64,000 bases of DNA from Deltaproteobacteria bacterium (GCA_020632995.1 JACKEN010000001.1:900001-964000), one strand, 5' to 3'; counted from the stretch's first letter, positions 1-10,404 are shown. Numbers and translations are program-made. Notes: generated by a model from the sequence alone, not told the origin.

Positions 1-687
1 GCCGAGCATGAAGGCGGTGGCGCCGGTGACCTCGCGGCAGCGCACGAGGGCGTCGGGGTCGAAGATGTCGCCGTTGGCCACCACCGGGATCGACACCGCG
101 TCGGCCGCCTCGCGGATGCGGGCCCAGTCGGCCGACGGCTTGTAGAGCTGCACCTTGGTGCGCCCGTGGATGGTGACCCACGCGGCGCCGCCGGCCTCGG
201 CCGAGCGGGTGAGGCCGACCACGTCGGCCGGATCGTCCCAGCCGAGGCGGATCTTGGCCGACACCGGGACGTGGGCGGGGACCGCGGCCCGGGTCGCCGC
301 CACCACGTCGGTGATGCGGGGCGGGCAGCGGAGGAGCGCGGCGCCGCCGTCCGAGCCGTTCACGGAGCGGGCGGGGCAGCCGAAGTTCAGGTCGACGCCG
401 AGCGCGCCCAGCTGCACCGCGGTGACCGCGGTGGCCGCCACCGCCTCCGGCACCCCGCCGAGGAGCTGCACCACCACCGGCACCCCGCTCAGGGTGCGTC
501 CGCCCTCGGCCAGCTCGGGGCAGTCGCGCCGCAGGACCCTGGCCGGCACCGGCTGCCGCAGGACACGGACGAACTCGCTCACGCAGAAGTCCATCCCGCC
601 CAGGGCCGAGAGCATCTGCCGCACCACGTAGTCCGAGACCCCCTCCATCGGCGCCAGGGCCAGGAGCGGACGGTCCGGGCGGGCCAT
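1..687 (-). CDS. dusC: tRNA-dihydrouridine(16) synthase DusC, 3' end cut by window edge
   Basis: Flavoenzyme that reduces uridine to dihydrouridine in the tRNA D-loop. The 229 visible codons start at an ATG and run in frame off the left edge, so the C-terminal helical domain is missing. Visible DusC-type motifs are the N-terminal LAPMEGV flavin-binding stretch, SEFVRV, PELAEGGRT, the VDLNFGCP segment holding the catalytic Cys, VNGSDGGAALL, KIRLGWDD, IHGRTKVQ and VVANGDI. The PELxxxxRT and VNGSxGGA signatures fit the DusC branch better than DusA or DusB. An in-frame GTG 45 bases upstream is an alternative start. The next gene is divergent, 129 bases away. Confidence 0.88.
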   Translation of the reverse strand, partial: MARPDRPLLALAPMEGVSDYVVRQMLSALGGMDFCVSEFVRVLRQPVPARVLRRDCPELAEGGRTLSGVPVVVQLLGGVPEAVAATAVTAVQLGALGVDLNFGCPARSVNGSDGGAALLRCPPRITDVVAATRAAVPAHVPVSAKIRLGWDDPADVVGLTRSAEAGGAAWVTIHGRTKVQLYKPSADWARIREAADAVSIPVVANGDIFDPDALVRCREVTGATAFMLG

Positions 688-816
688 GGCGAACAGCTCG
701 GCGAGGCCGGGCCGGGGGGGCAGGGGGGTCACCGCGCCTCTGTAGTCGGGACGCGCTCGGCTCGGCAAGGGGTTCGGGGTTGCCGCAGAGCGCCGTTGTG
801 CGAGGATGCCGGCGCC

Positions 817-1521
817 ATGAGCCAGAACCCGTTCCAGACCCCCTCCGCCCCGGACCCCTTCATGACCGCCCCGGTGGACGGCCGCACCAACGACGGGCGC
901 ATCGATCTCGGTGAGGCGATCTCCGCCGCCTGGCAGAGCATGACCGCCAACGCGGGGGTCGCCATCGGCGGGCTGCTGCTGGTGGGGGTGCTCTCGCTCC
1001 TCAGCTACATCACCGTGATCGGCATCTTCGTGCTGCTCCCGGTGGTGGTGTACGGAGGTGTCCGCCTCCTCCTCAACCTCGCCGACGGCCAGGGCGAGAT
1101 CGGGGACGTCTTCGATGGGTTCCGGAACTACGGGACCGCCCTGTTGCCCATGCTCCTGCTGCTCTTGATGTACCTCGGCGTCATGATCCCGGCCTACGGG
1201 CTGATGATCGGCGGCGCCTTCGCCGGCAAGCAGAGCCTCATGGTGATCGGGCAGGTCTACTCCTACGCCGTCGGCTTCGGGGTCATGATCCGCATGGTCT
1301 ACGCGCCGTTCTTCGTCGTCGACCAGGGGATGGGGGCGGTGGACGCGGTCAAGGCGGCCTGGGCTGCGACGTCGGGCCAATACTGGATCGTCCTGGCGCT
1401 GACCATCGTGGCCAGCATCATCGGCGCCGCCGGCATGATCGCCCTCTTCGTCGGTATGTTCTTCACCATGCCGCTGTCGTACCTGATCTACGCGCACGCC
1501 TACCGCCAGATGGCGGGCTGA
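817..1521 (+). CDS. polytopic inner-membrane protein, function unknown
   Basis: A 234-residue protein with a polar N-terminus of about 45 residues followed by roughly five hydrophobic segments: near residues 50-75, 80-95, 108-130, 140-170 and 188-225. The internal layout (a segment ending in a VYAPFFVVDQGMGAVDA-type stretch followed by AAW) resembles small bacterial DUF975/GDPD-membrane-domain-like proteins, which have no defined biochemical role. I do not recognise it more precisely. The ATG was chosen because the open frame further upstream lies antisense to dusC. Its 3' end converges with the next gene, leaving 4 bases. A weak TTGCCG-N16-GAGGAT pair lies 10 bases before the ATG. Confidence 0.7.
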   Translation: MSQNPFQTPSAPDPFMTAPVDGRTNDGRIDLGEAISAAWQSMTANAGVAIGGLLLVGVLSLLSYITVIGIFVLLPVVVYGGVRLLLNLADGQGEIGDVFDGFRNYGTALLPMLLLLLMYLGVMIPAYGLMIGGAFAGKQSLMVIGQVYSYAVGFGVMIRMVYAPFFVVDQGMGAVDAVKAAWAATSGQYWIVLALTIVASIIGAAGMIALFVGMFFTMPLSYLIYAHAYRQMAG

Positions 1522-1525
1522 GCGC

Positions 1526-4264
1526 TCACTTCTTCCAGCACCGCTCCAGGGCCCCCATCGCCCGCTGGCTGAAGGCGAAGGCCTGGGCCGGGCTCTTGCC
1601 CCACACCAGCTCGTTCAGATCCTTGTTGTCCATCCGGGCCATCGCCTTCTCGGCCGCCTCCGGCCACCACTTGCAGAGCTGCAGGCTATCCTGCGGATCC
1701 ACCTCGCCCACCATCCCCAGGGCGTTCAGGTAGGCCACCATGCCGTTCGCGTAGTAGTAGGCCTGGTTCTCGTAGTCCGTGATCCGCTTGCAGGTGTCGT
1801 CGAGGACCCCGCTCTTGCCGTTCGCCTTGCACGTATAGAGGGTGCGCCAGCCGTCGCTCGCGCGGGAGGCGTCGATGTCGGGGAGGCCGTCGCCGTCGAG
1901 CACCGTGGTCTGCAAGGTGGATTGCTTGACGTAGGCCAGGAGCCACTCCCGGGCCGGGGCGTGGTCGTAGAGGTAGAAGAGGCGCAGCACCCAGTCCACG
2001 AAGATGGGCATCATCCACTGCTGGGCGCTGTTGCACTGGCCCATGCCCCCGGGGGTGTTGTGGCCGCTCCCGAGCAGGCTGCAGGAGTGCCCGCGCTCCA
2101 GCGCGCGGTCCTTCATGAAGTCGAAGTAGGCGAGGGCCTGGTCCCGGAAGCGCCGGTTCTCGGCGTCGCCGCCGATGCGCCCGAACTCGGCCGCGGTGAG
2201 GAGGGGCTCGAAGTACTGCGAGGTCATCCGGCTGGGCGACAGCTCGCGCCAGTCCTCGACCTTGTCCCGGAGGCGGGTGCCGTACTGCCGAAGGGCGGTG
2301 TTGGCGCCGTCGGTGAAGAAGTCGGTGAAGCGCCGATCCCCGGTGAGGATGTACGCGAGGCGGTGCACCTTGTTGTAGCCGTAGTCGCCCGGGCAGTTCC
2401 CGGTGCGGTGCGACAGGCCCTCGACCCACGGCCCGCCCCACCCGCGGGCGGTGCCGTAGCACGGGGACTGGCCGGCGAAGACGGACTCCTTGCTCTTGTC
2501 GTACCAGTTCGGGCGGAAGCTCACCGTCTCGGCCATGGTGGTGGCCTCGCCCAGCGCGAAGTCGTGCAGGAACACCGGGTCCGCGGTCCTGAGGAACTGC
2601 TCGAGCTCCACCAGGCTCCAGTCCCAGTAGTTGTTGTCGCCGCCCTCGAAGAAGCCCTCCTCGAGGAGCTTGCAGGTGTCGTCGAGGCTGCACGCGTCGC
2701 GCTTGAGGTCGGGCCAGAGCTGGGCGCCGGTGATCCGGTACTTGCGCAGGTACTGGACGGTGTTGGCGTGGAGCTGATCCACCGTCTTGTCGAGGCGCGC
2801 GAGGCCCGAGGGGAGGGCGGCGCTCGGGAGCGGGCCGTAGGCGTGGGTGGTGTTGAGGTAGGCGGGGTTCGGTACCGCGATCAGCGGCCGGGTGACGTGG
2901 GCCTGCAGCTGCGAGGCCCGGACCCCGGCGTCGACCGCGGCCACCGGCCCGAAGTCCAGGGCGGCCTTGGACCAGATCCCCTTGGCCCCGCCGATGAAGA
3001 CCTCCTCGCTCTGCCAGTCCAGCTCGAGCGCGCGCGCCTTGGGGTCGTAGCGCAGGGCCTGCGGCTCGCGGATCCCCATGAGGCCGATGGTGGCCACCGC
3101 GTAGGCCTGCTGGCCGAGGGCGGCGATGAAGGGGTGATCGGCGAATGCGCCCAGCTCCAGGCGCTCGGCGCCGTGGGTCACCGCGAACACCGGCGCGGGG
3201 CGCTCGGGGGTCCGCTTGTCCTGCGCCACGCTCACCACGTCGGTGGGTGAGACCCCGTGCACCTCCTTGTTGCCCCGCACCTGCACCACCGGCTCTCCGC
3301 CGAGGGTGAGGGGGAGGCGGAAGAAGACCCGGTCGGAGACCTTGCGGTTCTTGGCCCCCTCCGCGCTCGAGTTCTCGACCTCGCCGTTGTAGTAGGTGTG
3401 GTCGAGCTGCACCGCGCCGCTGCCGGCGTAGAAGTGCAGGCGCAGGGTGTAGCGGTAGTACTGGCCCTGGCCGCGGAAGGCGTAGGTCCCCTTCACCGCC
3501 ACCGTCGCGACGACCGGGCCCGCGCGCTCGACCTCGAAGGAGAGCACCTTCCCGTGCAAGGTCGACGCGAGCTGGGAGCGGTGGAGCACAAGCATCCCCG
3601 CGTCGGCGCGGCCGGTGCCGTCGGCCACGGTCTCGTACCGCTCGCCTACCTTCACCTCGACCTTCGACAGGCCGTTGAACCAGTCCCGCTGGACCGTGAA
3701 GCGGGCCACCCCGGTGTCGACCACCACCCGCTTCGGATCCTCGTCCACCGTCAGGTGCACCGGCGGCGCGGGATCCTGGCCGGGCTGGTGCTTCAATGAC
3801 ACGTAGGCCCGCTGGCCGGGCGGAGGCTGGGCGGCGGTGAAGAAGTAGGCCCAGCGGATGGGCGCCTCGCAGGTCTGTGGCCCGTCGCCCCACCGGCTCA
3901 GGACCTCACCCTGGGTGGCGAGGGTCTCGCCGTCGAGGGTGACGGCCGAGAACCCGGTCAGCGAGCGCAGGCCGCCGCCCCGCGGGAACGCCATGGGGAA
4001 TCCGATCACCGCGGGGTAGCGGGGGAGCCCGGAGTCCTCCTCGAGGGCCAGGGGCTGGGCGAAGGGGTGGGCGGTGCGCGGGCAGGCGTCGGCGGGGGCC
4101 GGGGCGGCGGGGCCGACCCCGGGGAGCGCGACGGGGCGGACCCCGGTGGGCGCGGCGCTCCGTGCCGGGGGCGGCGCCGCCGCGGGTGGGGGCGGGGGCG
4201 GCGGGGTGGTGCACCCCCCTACGCCGAGCAGGAGGGTGGCGAGAGCGCAGCGGCGGCGGGCCAT
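1526..4264 (-). CDS. secreted lipoprotein resembling PL26/PcRGLX exo-rhamnogalacturonan lyases
   Basis: A large exported protein of about 912 residues. From the ATG at 4264 it begins MARRR, then a short hydrophobic stretch ending in GVGGC, a plausible lipobox, followed by a Pro/Ala-rich linker. The body has an N-terminal beta region with FPMAFPRGGG, a central region with VDTGVARFTV, RDWFNGLSKVEV and HFYAGSGAVQLDHTYYNGE, and a helical C-terminal half rich in Trp and Tyr. This order (RIFT-like barrel, beta sandwich, alpha/alpha toroid) is that of the PcRGLX/YetA family. The family assignment comes from motif memory; the substrate is not established. Upstream ATG (4276) or TTG (4327) starts are possible. 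A palindrome and -10 box on this strand lie at 4327-4356. Confidence 0.6.
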   Translation of the reverse strand: MARRRCALATLLLGVGGCTTPPPPPPPAAAPPPARSAAPTGVRPVALPGVGPAAPAPADACPRTAHPFAQPLALEEDSGLPRYPAVIGFPMAFPRGGGLRSLTGFSAVTLDGETLATQGEVLSRWGDGPQTCEAPIRWAYFFTAAQPPPGQRAYVSLKHQPGQDPAPPVHLTVDEDPKRVVVDTGVARFTVQRDWFNGLSKVEVKVGERYETVADGTGRADAGMLVLHRSQLASTLHGKVLSFEVERAGPVVATVAVKGTYAFRGQGQYYRYTLRLHFYAGSGAVQLDHTYYNGEVENSSAEGAKNRKVSDRVFFRLPLTLGGEPVVQVRGNKEVHGVSPTDVVSVAQDKRTPERPAPVFAVTHGAERLELGAFADHPFIAALGQQAYAVATIGLMGIREPQALRYDPKARALELDWQSEEVFIGGAKGIWSKAALDFGPVAAVDAGVRASQLQAHVTRPLIAVPNPAYLNTTHAYGPLPSAALPSGLARLDKTVDQLHANTVQYLRKYRITGAQLWPDLKRDACSLDDTCKLLEEGFFEGGDNNYWDWSLVELEQFLRTADPVFLHDFALGEATTMAETVSFRPNWYDKSKESVFAGQSPCYGTARGWGGPWVEGLSHRTGNCPGDYGYNKVHRLAYILTGDRRFTDFFTDGANTALRQYGTRLRDKVEDWRELSPSRMTSQYFEPLLTAAEFGRIGGDAENRRFRDQALAYFDFMKDRALERGHSCSLLGSGHNTPGGMGQCNSAQQWMMPIFVDWVLRLFYLYDHAPAREWLLAYVKQSTLQTTVLDGDGLPDIDASRASDGWRTLYTCKANGKSGVLDDTCKRITDYENQAYYYANGMVAYLNALGMVGEVDPQDSLQLCKWWPEAAEKAMARMDNKDLNELVWGKSPAQAFAFSQRAMGALERCWKK

Positions 4265-4326
4265 GGGCTCGGGCATCTGACCAGAGCGGGGCCCCGCCGT
4301 CGATGGCAGCGGGCGGAGAGGGTGCA

Positions 4327-4356
4327 ATCAAAGACGCATCTTTATAGGTCTTTGAT
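4327..4356 (-). promoter_or_regulatory. perfect 9-bp inverted repeat enclosing a -10 box
   Basis: ATCAAAGAC (4327-4335) and GTCTTTGAT (4348-4356) are exact inverted copies separated by 12 bases. On the minus strand the spacer contains TATAAA (4341-4346), a good -10 hexamer for the lyase-like gene. No convincing -35 is seen. The block is markedly AT-rich against its surroundings. Arms flanking a -10 box are typical of a repressor operator. Confidence 0.5.
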
Positions 4357-4380
4357 GGGAAGGTGAGGAGAGTGGCTTTC

Positions 4381-4408
4381 TTGACTGGGCCCCAGGGTGC
4401 CCTAGAAT
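4381..4408 (+). promoter_or_regulatory. sigma70-like promoter for the CpoB-like gene
   Basis: TTGACT (4381-4386), 16-base spacer, TAGAAT (4403-4408). The expected transcription start is at about 4415, only 3 bases before the ATG at 4418, which has no Shine-Dalgarno. This implies a leaderless or near-leaderless mRNA. Confidence 0.6.
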
Positions 4409-4417
4409 CGGCGTCCG

Positions 4418-5338
4418 ATGCGGGTTCTGTCCAAAGGGGTCACGGGCCGGCGCCGCCGTCCCACCCCGCTCCGCCTTGGGATCTCCGTGGGGGCGTGCCT
4501 GCCGCTGTTGGCCTGCGCAAGCACGGATGGCCTCGAGCAGGAGCTGAGCCGCATACGCCGCGACATGCACGGCATGCAGCAGGAGCTGTCGGAGACGCGC
4601 CGGCAGGTGGAGCGCCTCGAGGGCCGCGTGACGTTGCTCTCGCTCGGGAAGGGCGCGGTGCAGCCCGCGCCGAAGAGCCAGGTCGCGAGCGCGCCCAGCG
4701 CGCCCGTGGCCACGCCGGCTCCACATGGAGGGGCGGGGCAGAAGGTGCTGCCGGTGGTGCGGCTCGGCGCGAGCGCCGCGGCGGCCGAGGCGGAGCCTCA
4801 GTCCGACGAGGCCTGGATGGATCAGGGGGCCCTCGATCAGGGGCAGCCGCCGGTCGAGATCCGGCTCGGGCCCTCGGACGACGTCCCCGACACGCTGCCG
4901 GTGGATCACTCGGTGCTGAAGAAGCGCGACCCGGTGCTCCACGCGGAGAAGAAGCAGCCCCCGCGGGAGGCCTACCAGGACGCGCTGGACACCCTCCGCA
5001 AGAACAAGGACCCGCAACTCGCCTTGCAGAAGTTCCGGGCCTTCCTGACCGAGCACCCTGGCTCCAAGCTGGCCGACAACGCCGCCTACTGGAGCGGGGA
5101 GTGCCTCTACATCCTGGCCCGCTACGAGGCGTCCATCGTGCAGATGGAGCTGGTGGTGGACCGCTACCCCAAGTCGGCCAAGGTCCCGCATGCGCTGTTG
5201 CGGATCGGGGAGAGCTGGCTGGCGCTCGGTGACCGGGGCAAGGGCCTCGACACCCTGCGCCAGGTCCGCGACAAGCACCCCACCAGCGATGCGGCCCGCC
5301 GGGCCAGCGCCCGTCTCGATATCGAGGGAGGAAACTGA
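4418..5338 (+). CDS. CpoB/YbgF-like lipoprotein with coiled coil and TPR domain
   Basis: A 306-residue envelope protein. A twin-Arg-rich n-region is followed by a hydrophobic stretch ending in LPLLAC (Cys near residue 33), a lipoprotein signal. Residues 38-70 form a coiled coil (EQELSRIRRDM, QELSETRRQVERL). A Pro/Ala/Ser linker follows, then a C-terminal domain of about 120 residues with three YbgF-type repeats (AYQDALDTLRKN, AAYWSGECLYI, ALLRIGESWLALGD). This coiled coil plus TPR plan is that of the Tol-Pal accessory protein CpoB, which coordinates envelope constriction and peptidoglycan synthesis. No tol-pal genes are in the window, so that link is inferred. Its TGA overlaps the ATG of the LysM gene. 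Confidence 0.75.
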   Translation: MRVLSKGVTGRRRRPTPLRLGISVGACLPLLACASTDGLEQELSRIRRDMHGMQQELSETRRQVERLEGRVTLLSLGKGAVQPAPKSQVASAPSAPVATPAPHGGAGQKVLPVVRLGASAAAAEAEPQSDEAWMDQGALDQGQPPVEIRLGPSDDVPDTLPVDHSVLKKRDPVLHAEKKQPPREAYQDALDTLRKNKDPQLALQKFRAFLTEHPGSKLADNAAYWSGECLYILARYEASIVQMELVVDRYPKSAKVPHALLRIGESWLALGDRGKGLDTLRQVRDKHPTSDAARRASARLDIEGGN

Positions 5339-6486
5339 TGTTCGCCAAGCATTCCAGCCCGAGGGGCTTGCAGGCTCTGTTGCGCCACGCGGCCCGGGGC
5401 GCGGTTGTGTTGGGGGCGGCGCTCGCGCTGCAGCTGCCCGCGGCGGCGCAGGCCCAGGACGACTTCGGCGGCGACGACGAAGGGGCGGTCGCGGAGGCGC
5501 CGTCCACCGGGACCCCGCCCCAGGCGGCCGAGACCCACGTGGTTCAGCCGGGCGACACCCTGTGGGATCTCTGCTCCAAGTACCTCAACAGCCCGTGGTA
5601 CTGGCCCAAGATCTGGTCGTACAACCCGCAGCTCACCAACCCGCACTGGATCTATCCGGGCAACGAGCTGCGCTTCTACCCGAGCGACGAGAACCTCCCC
5701 ACCCAGATCGCGTCGTCGCGTGAGATCACCGCGGCGGACGAAGAGCTGGACGTGCCCGACACCCTGGACCCCGAGGATCTCGTGACCTCGGTCGGCTCGA
5801 TCCGGGTGGGGCGCACCGCGCCCAACTCGGTCTGGACCTCGCACATCGGCTACATCACCAAGGACGCCCACGCGCGCGCGGGCATCATCGTGAACGCCGA
5901 GTCCGAGTCGTACATGCTGGCCGACTACGATCGGGCCTACGTGGAGATGAAGACCCCGGCCAAGAAGGGCGATCAGTTCGCGATCTATCGACCGGTTCGA
6001 GAGATCGAGCACCCCGTCACCGGCGAGCCCTTCGGCTACTCGGTCGAGATCATCGGCGGCCTGCAGGTGGTCGACACGAGCCCCAAGGTGGCCACCGGCC
6101 TCATCGCGCAGGCCTACCGGCCGATCGAGCGTGGTGACTACGTGGGCCCGTGGCCCGACAACTTCGGCACCCGCATCGCCCCCGTGCCCAGCTCCGGCGA
6201 GGCCAAGGGCTACATCGTGGACACCGTGGGCGACGTGCTCGGCCCCATCGGCGAGTACAGCATGGTGTTCATCGATCGCGGCCGGAACCACGGCGTGCAG
6301 CGAGGCAACCTGTTCTCGGTGCTCGACCGCGGTGACGGCTTTACCCGCGAGGTGCAGAACCTTCCGAACGAGGCGGTGGGCGAGCTGATGGTGGTCGACG
6401 TGCAAGATGCCGGCGCCACCGCGATCGTGACCTTCGCCCTGCGAGAGCTGTCCGTCGGCGACAAGATCGTCATGTCCGCCAACTGA
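5338..6486 (+). CDS. exported LysM-domain protein
   Basis: A 382-residue protein with a Sec signal peptide (h-region near residues 20-34, cleavage near AQA-QDD). An acidic linker precedes one LysM domain at about residues 66-117 (VVQPGDTLWDLCSKYL ... NPHWIYPGNELRFYP), which binds peptidoglycan glycan chains. The remaining 260 residues form a beta-rich domain I do not recognise. It is translationally coupled to the CpoB-like gene through a TGATG overlap, with a strong GAGGGAGG ribosome site just upstream. The pair probably works at the cell wall/outer membrane interface. Single-LysM proteins of this shape are common in myxobacteria. Confidence 0.8.
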   Translation: MFAKHSSPRGLQALLRHAARGAVVLGAALALQLPAAAQAQDDFGGDDEGAVAEAPSTGTPPQAAETHVVQPGDTLWDLCSKYLNSPWYWPKIWSYNPQLTNPHWIYPGNELRFYPSDENLPTQIASSREITAADEELDVPDTLDPEDLVTSVGSIRVGRTAPNSVWTSHIGYITKDAHARAGIIVNAESESYMLADYDRAYVEMKTPAKKGDQFAIYRPVREIEHPVTGEPFGYSVEIIGGLQVVDTSPKVATGLIAQAYRPIERGDYVGPWPDNFGTRIAPVPSSGEAKGYIVDTVGDVLGPIGEYSMVFIDRGRNHGVQRGNLFSVLDRGDGFTREVQNLPNEAVGELMVVDVQDAGATAIVTFALRELSVGDKIVMSAN

Positions 6487-6551
6487 TCCGCTTTTCGTTG
6501 CAGGTCGACGCCCGCGTTGACCCGCCGGGTTCTGCAATCGACCCTGCGGGG

Positions 6552-7424
6552 ATGTCGACCCAGACCTTCTGCCCGGGGCAGGCCGGCTACCCGGCGTCGC
6601 TCCTGGACCTGCCGGACCCACCGCTCCTGCTCCACGTCCGCGGTGCCCTCGACCTGACGGGTCCTCGGGTGGCGGTGGTGGGGACCCGGCGGCCCTCCGA
6701 GCGGGGGCGGCGCCTGGCCCACGAGCTCGGCGCGGGGCTGGCGGCGGCGGGGGTCACGGTGGTGAGCGGCGGCGCCCTCGGGATCGACGGGGCCGCGCAC
6801 CGGGGCGCGCTCGAGGCGCGGGGGACGACGTGGGTGGTGTTGCCCTCGCCCCTGTCCGCGCCCCTGCCGGCCAGCCATCGGGGGCTCTTCCGGGAGGTGC
6901 TCGAGGGCGGCGGGGCCTGGCTCTCGGAGCTCGAGGCGGGGGTCGGCAAGCACGCCTACTTCGAGCGCAACCGCCTCGTGGCCGCGCTCGCACACGTGGT
7001 GGTGGCGGTCGAGGCGGAGCTCCGCTCGGGCACCCAGCACACGATGCAGGCTGCCTTGCGCCTGGGCCGAGCGCGAGCCGCCTTCCCGTGGGCGGTCGGG
7101 GACGCGTACGGCGACGGCTGCCTGGCCTGGATCAAGGAGGGCGCGGCGATGGTGCGAGGCACCGCGGACGTCTTGGACGTCCTCGCCGGGGTCCCCGGTG
7201 CGCCGCAGCCCGCGCCGCGCGCGGCCGCGGGCCGGCACGAGGACCCGCTGCTCGCGGCCCTGGCAGACGGGCCGGCGCGGCCGGAGGTCCTGGCGGCGCA
7301 GCTGGGCGTGCCGGTGACGGAGATCCTGGCGCGGCTCAGCCTCCTCGAGATAACCCAGGTCGTGAGCGCACATTCGGGCGGGGTGTTCCGCCTGAGGTCG
7401 CCCGTTGCAGAGGGGCGCGGCTGA
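6552..7424 (+). CDS. dprA: DNA-processing protein DprA
   Basis: A 290-residue DprA/Smf protein, which binds single-stranded DNA and loads RecA during natural transformation. Visible: a short N-terminal region, then the Rossmann-like core with VAVVGTRRPSERG, VVSGGALGIDGAAHRGAL (the SGGAxGID signature) and EFxRNRLVAAL-like YFERNRLVAAL. A C-terminal winged helix (about residues 230-280; AALADGPARPEVLAAQLG) follows. It lacks the N-terminal SAM domain found in some homologues, so it is on the short side. The ATG at 6552 follows CGGGG; open frame upstream has no better start. It sits between the LysM gene and a kinase with short gaps. Confidence 0.9.
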   Translation: MSTQTFCPGQAGYPASLLDLPDPPLLLHVRGALDLTGPRVAVVGTRRPSERGRRLAHELGAGLAAAGVTVVSGGALGIDGAAHRGALEARGTTWVVLPSPLSAPLPASHRGLFREVLEGGGAWLSELEAGVGKHAYFERNRLVAALAHVVVAVEAELRSGTQHTMQAALRLGRARAAFPWAVGDAYGDGCLAWIKEGAAMVRGTADVLDVLAGVPGAPQPAPRAAAGRHEDPLLAALADGPARPEVLAAQLGVPVTEILARLSLLEITQVVSAHSGGVFRLRSPVAEGRG

Positions 7425-7437
7425 AGGCAAGCTCGCC

Positions 7438-7455
7438 GGGCCCGGGCCCGGGCCC
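7438..7455. repeat. three tandem GGGCCC units
   Basis: GGGCCC repeated three times without interruption between dprA and the kinase gene. It is self-complementary and could fold into a GC hairpin in either transcript, so it may act as a weak terminator or simply be a slippage-prone tract. Confidence 0.6.
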
Positions 7456-7467
7456 GCGGATGAGGTC

Positions 7468-8985
<1,518 letters not shown>

Positions 8986-9018
8986 CGAGCCCGGCCCCCG
9001 CACCGCAAGGGGAGCGCC

Positions 9019-10404
9019 ATGGAGAACCAGCGACCGGTGATCATCGTGGGCGGAGGCCTGGCGGGGTGCGAGGCCGCGCTCCAGCTGGCCGGCCGAGGGA
9101 TCCCGGTGCGCCTGTTCGAGATGAAGCCCACCCAGCGCACCGAGGCCCAGGTGAGCGACACCCTGGCCGAGCTGGTGTGCTCCAACTCGTTCCGGGGGGC
9201 CGGCCTCGAGAGCGCGGTGGGCGCGATCAAGGTGGAGCTGCGGGCGGCGGGGAGCCGCCTGATGGCGATCGCGGACCAGACCCAGGTGCCGGCCGGCGGC
9301 GCGCTCGCGGTGGACCGGGAGCGCTTCAGCGCCGCGGTCACGGCGGAGGTCGAGGGCCACCCGCTGATCGAGGTCGTGCACGCGGCGGTGGACGCGGTGC
9401 CCGGCCCGGACGCGTCGGACGAGGTCATCATCGCCACCGGGCCCCTCACCGCGACCGCCCTCGCGGCGGACATCCAGGCGCGGTGCGGCGGGGCGGAGCG
9501 CCTGTACTTCTACGACGCGATCGCCCCGATCGTGGACGCGGAGTCGATCGACACCTCCATCGCGTTCGCCGCCTCCCGCTACGGCAAGGGGGAGGGCGAC
9601 GACTACCTGAACTGCCCGATGGACCGGGAGACCTACGAGCGCTTCGTGGCCGCGGTGCTCGCGGCGGAGAAGGTGACCCCGCGCGCGTTCGAGGAGGCGA
9701 AGTACTTCGAGGGGTGCCTGCCGATCGAGGTGATGGCGGAGCGCGGGCAGGACACCTTGCGCTACGGGTGCATGAAGCCGGTCGGCCTGCCGGACCCGAG
9801 CACCGGGAAGATCCCGTGGGCGGTGGTGCAGCTCCGGCCCGAGAACCGGGACCGCACCGCCTACAACATGGTGGGCTTTCAGACCCGGATGAAGTGGGGC
9901 CCGCAGGCCGAGGTGCTGCGCATGATCCCGGGGTTGGAGCGGGCGGAGTTCCTGCGCATGGGGAGCATCCACCGCAACACCTACCTCGACTCGCCGCGCC
10001 TCCTCGACGCGCAGCTCCGCCTCCAGTCCGATCCGCACATCAGCTTCGCGGGGCAGATCACCGGGGTGGAGGGCTACGTGGAGTCCACCGCCTGCGGCTT
10101 CCTGGTGGGGCTCATGGTGGCGGCCCGCCGCATGGGGACGACGCTGCCCCTGCCGCCCTCGACCTCGACCCTTGGGGCGCTGAGGGAGCACGTGCTCGGC
10201 CTCAACATGCCCGAGGGGACCGAGAAGCACGGGCACGTGCCGAGCAACATCCACTGGGGCCTCTTGCCCGCGCTGCCCGGCCGGGTGCCGAAGAAGGAGC
10301 GGAAGCGCCGCTACGGGGAGCGCGCGGTGGCGGACGCGGCGGCGTGGTGGGACGTCGCGAAGGCGGTGGTGGGTGAGCTCACGCCGCGAAGTGGCGGCGC
10401 ATGA
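9019..10404 (+). CDS. trmFO: TrmFO, folate/FAD-dependent tRNA (uracil-54-C5)-methyltransferase
   Basis: A 461-residue enzyme that makes m5U54 in tRNA using methylenetetrahydrofolate and FADH2. It starts with a Rossmann FAD motif (VIIVGGGLAGCEAALQLA) and has the family hallmarks FEMKPTQRTEAQ, LVCSNSFRG, NCPMDRETYERF, EGCLPIEVMA and GYVESTACGFLVG. The two last stretches supply the conserved Cys residues of the family. Length is normal. An AAGGGGAG ribosome site precedes the ATG. The last 26 bases overlap the convergent GST gene. A GCAGG-N4-CTTGC near-palindrome lies inside at 9747-9760. Confidence 0.95.
   Translation: MENQRPVIIVGGGLAGCEAALQLAGRGIPVRLFEMKPTQRTEAQVSDTLAELVCSNSFRGAGLESAVGAIKVELRAAGSRLMAIADQTQVPAGGALAVDRERFSAAVTAEVEGHPLIEVVHAAVDAVPGPDASDEVIIATGPLTATALAADIQARCGGAERLYFYDAIAPIVDAESIDTSIAFAASRYGKGEGDDYLNCPMDRETYERFVAAVLAAEKVTPRAFEEAKYFEGCLPIEVMAERGQDTLRYGCMKPVGLPDPSTGKIPWAVVQLRPENRDRTAYNMVGFQTRMKWGPQAEVLRMIPGLERAEFLRMGSIHRNTYLDSPRLLDAQLRLQSDPHISFAGQITGVEGYVESTACGFLVGLMVAARRMGTTLPLPPSTSTLGALREHVLGLNMPEGTEKHGHVPSNIHWGLLPALPGRVPKKERKRRYGERAVADAAAWWDVAKAVVGELTPRSGGA

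Noticed and set aside
772..785. GCAAG ... GTTGC with a 9-base spacer upstream of 817 as a further palindrome copy
   Set aside because: The spacer is not 4 bases; all retained sites have exactly four, so this was not counted.
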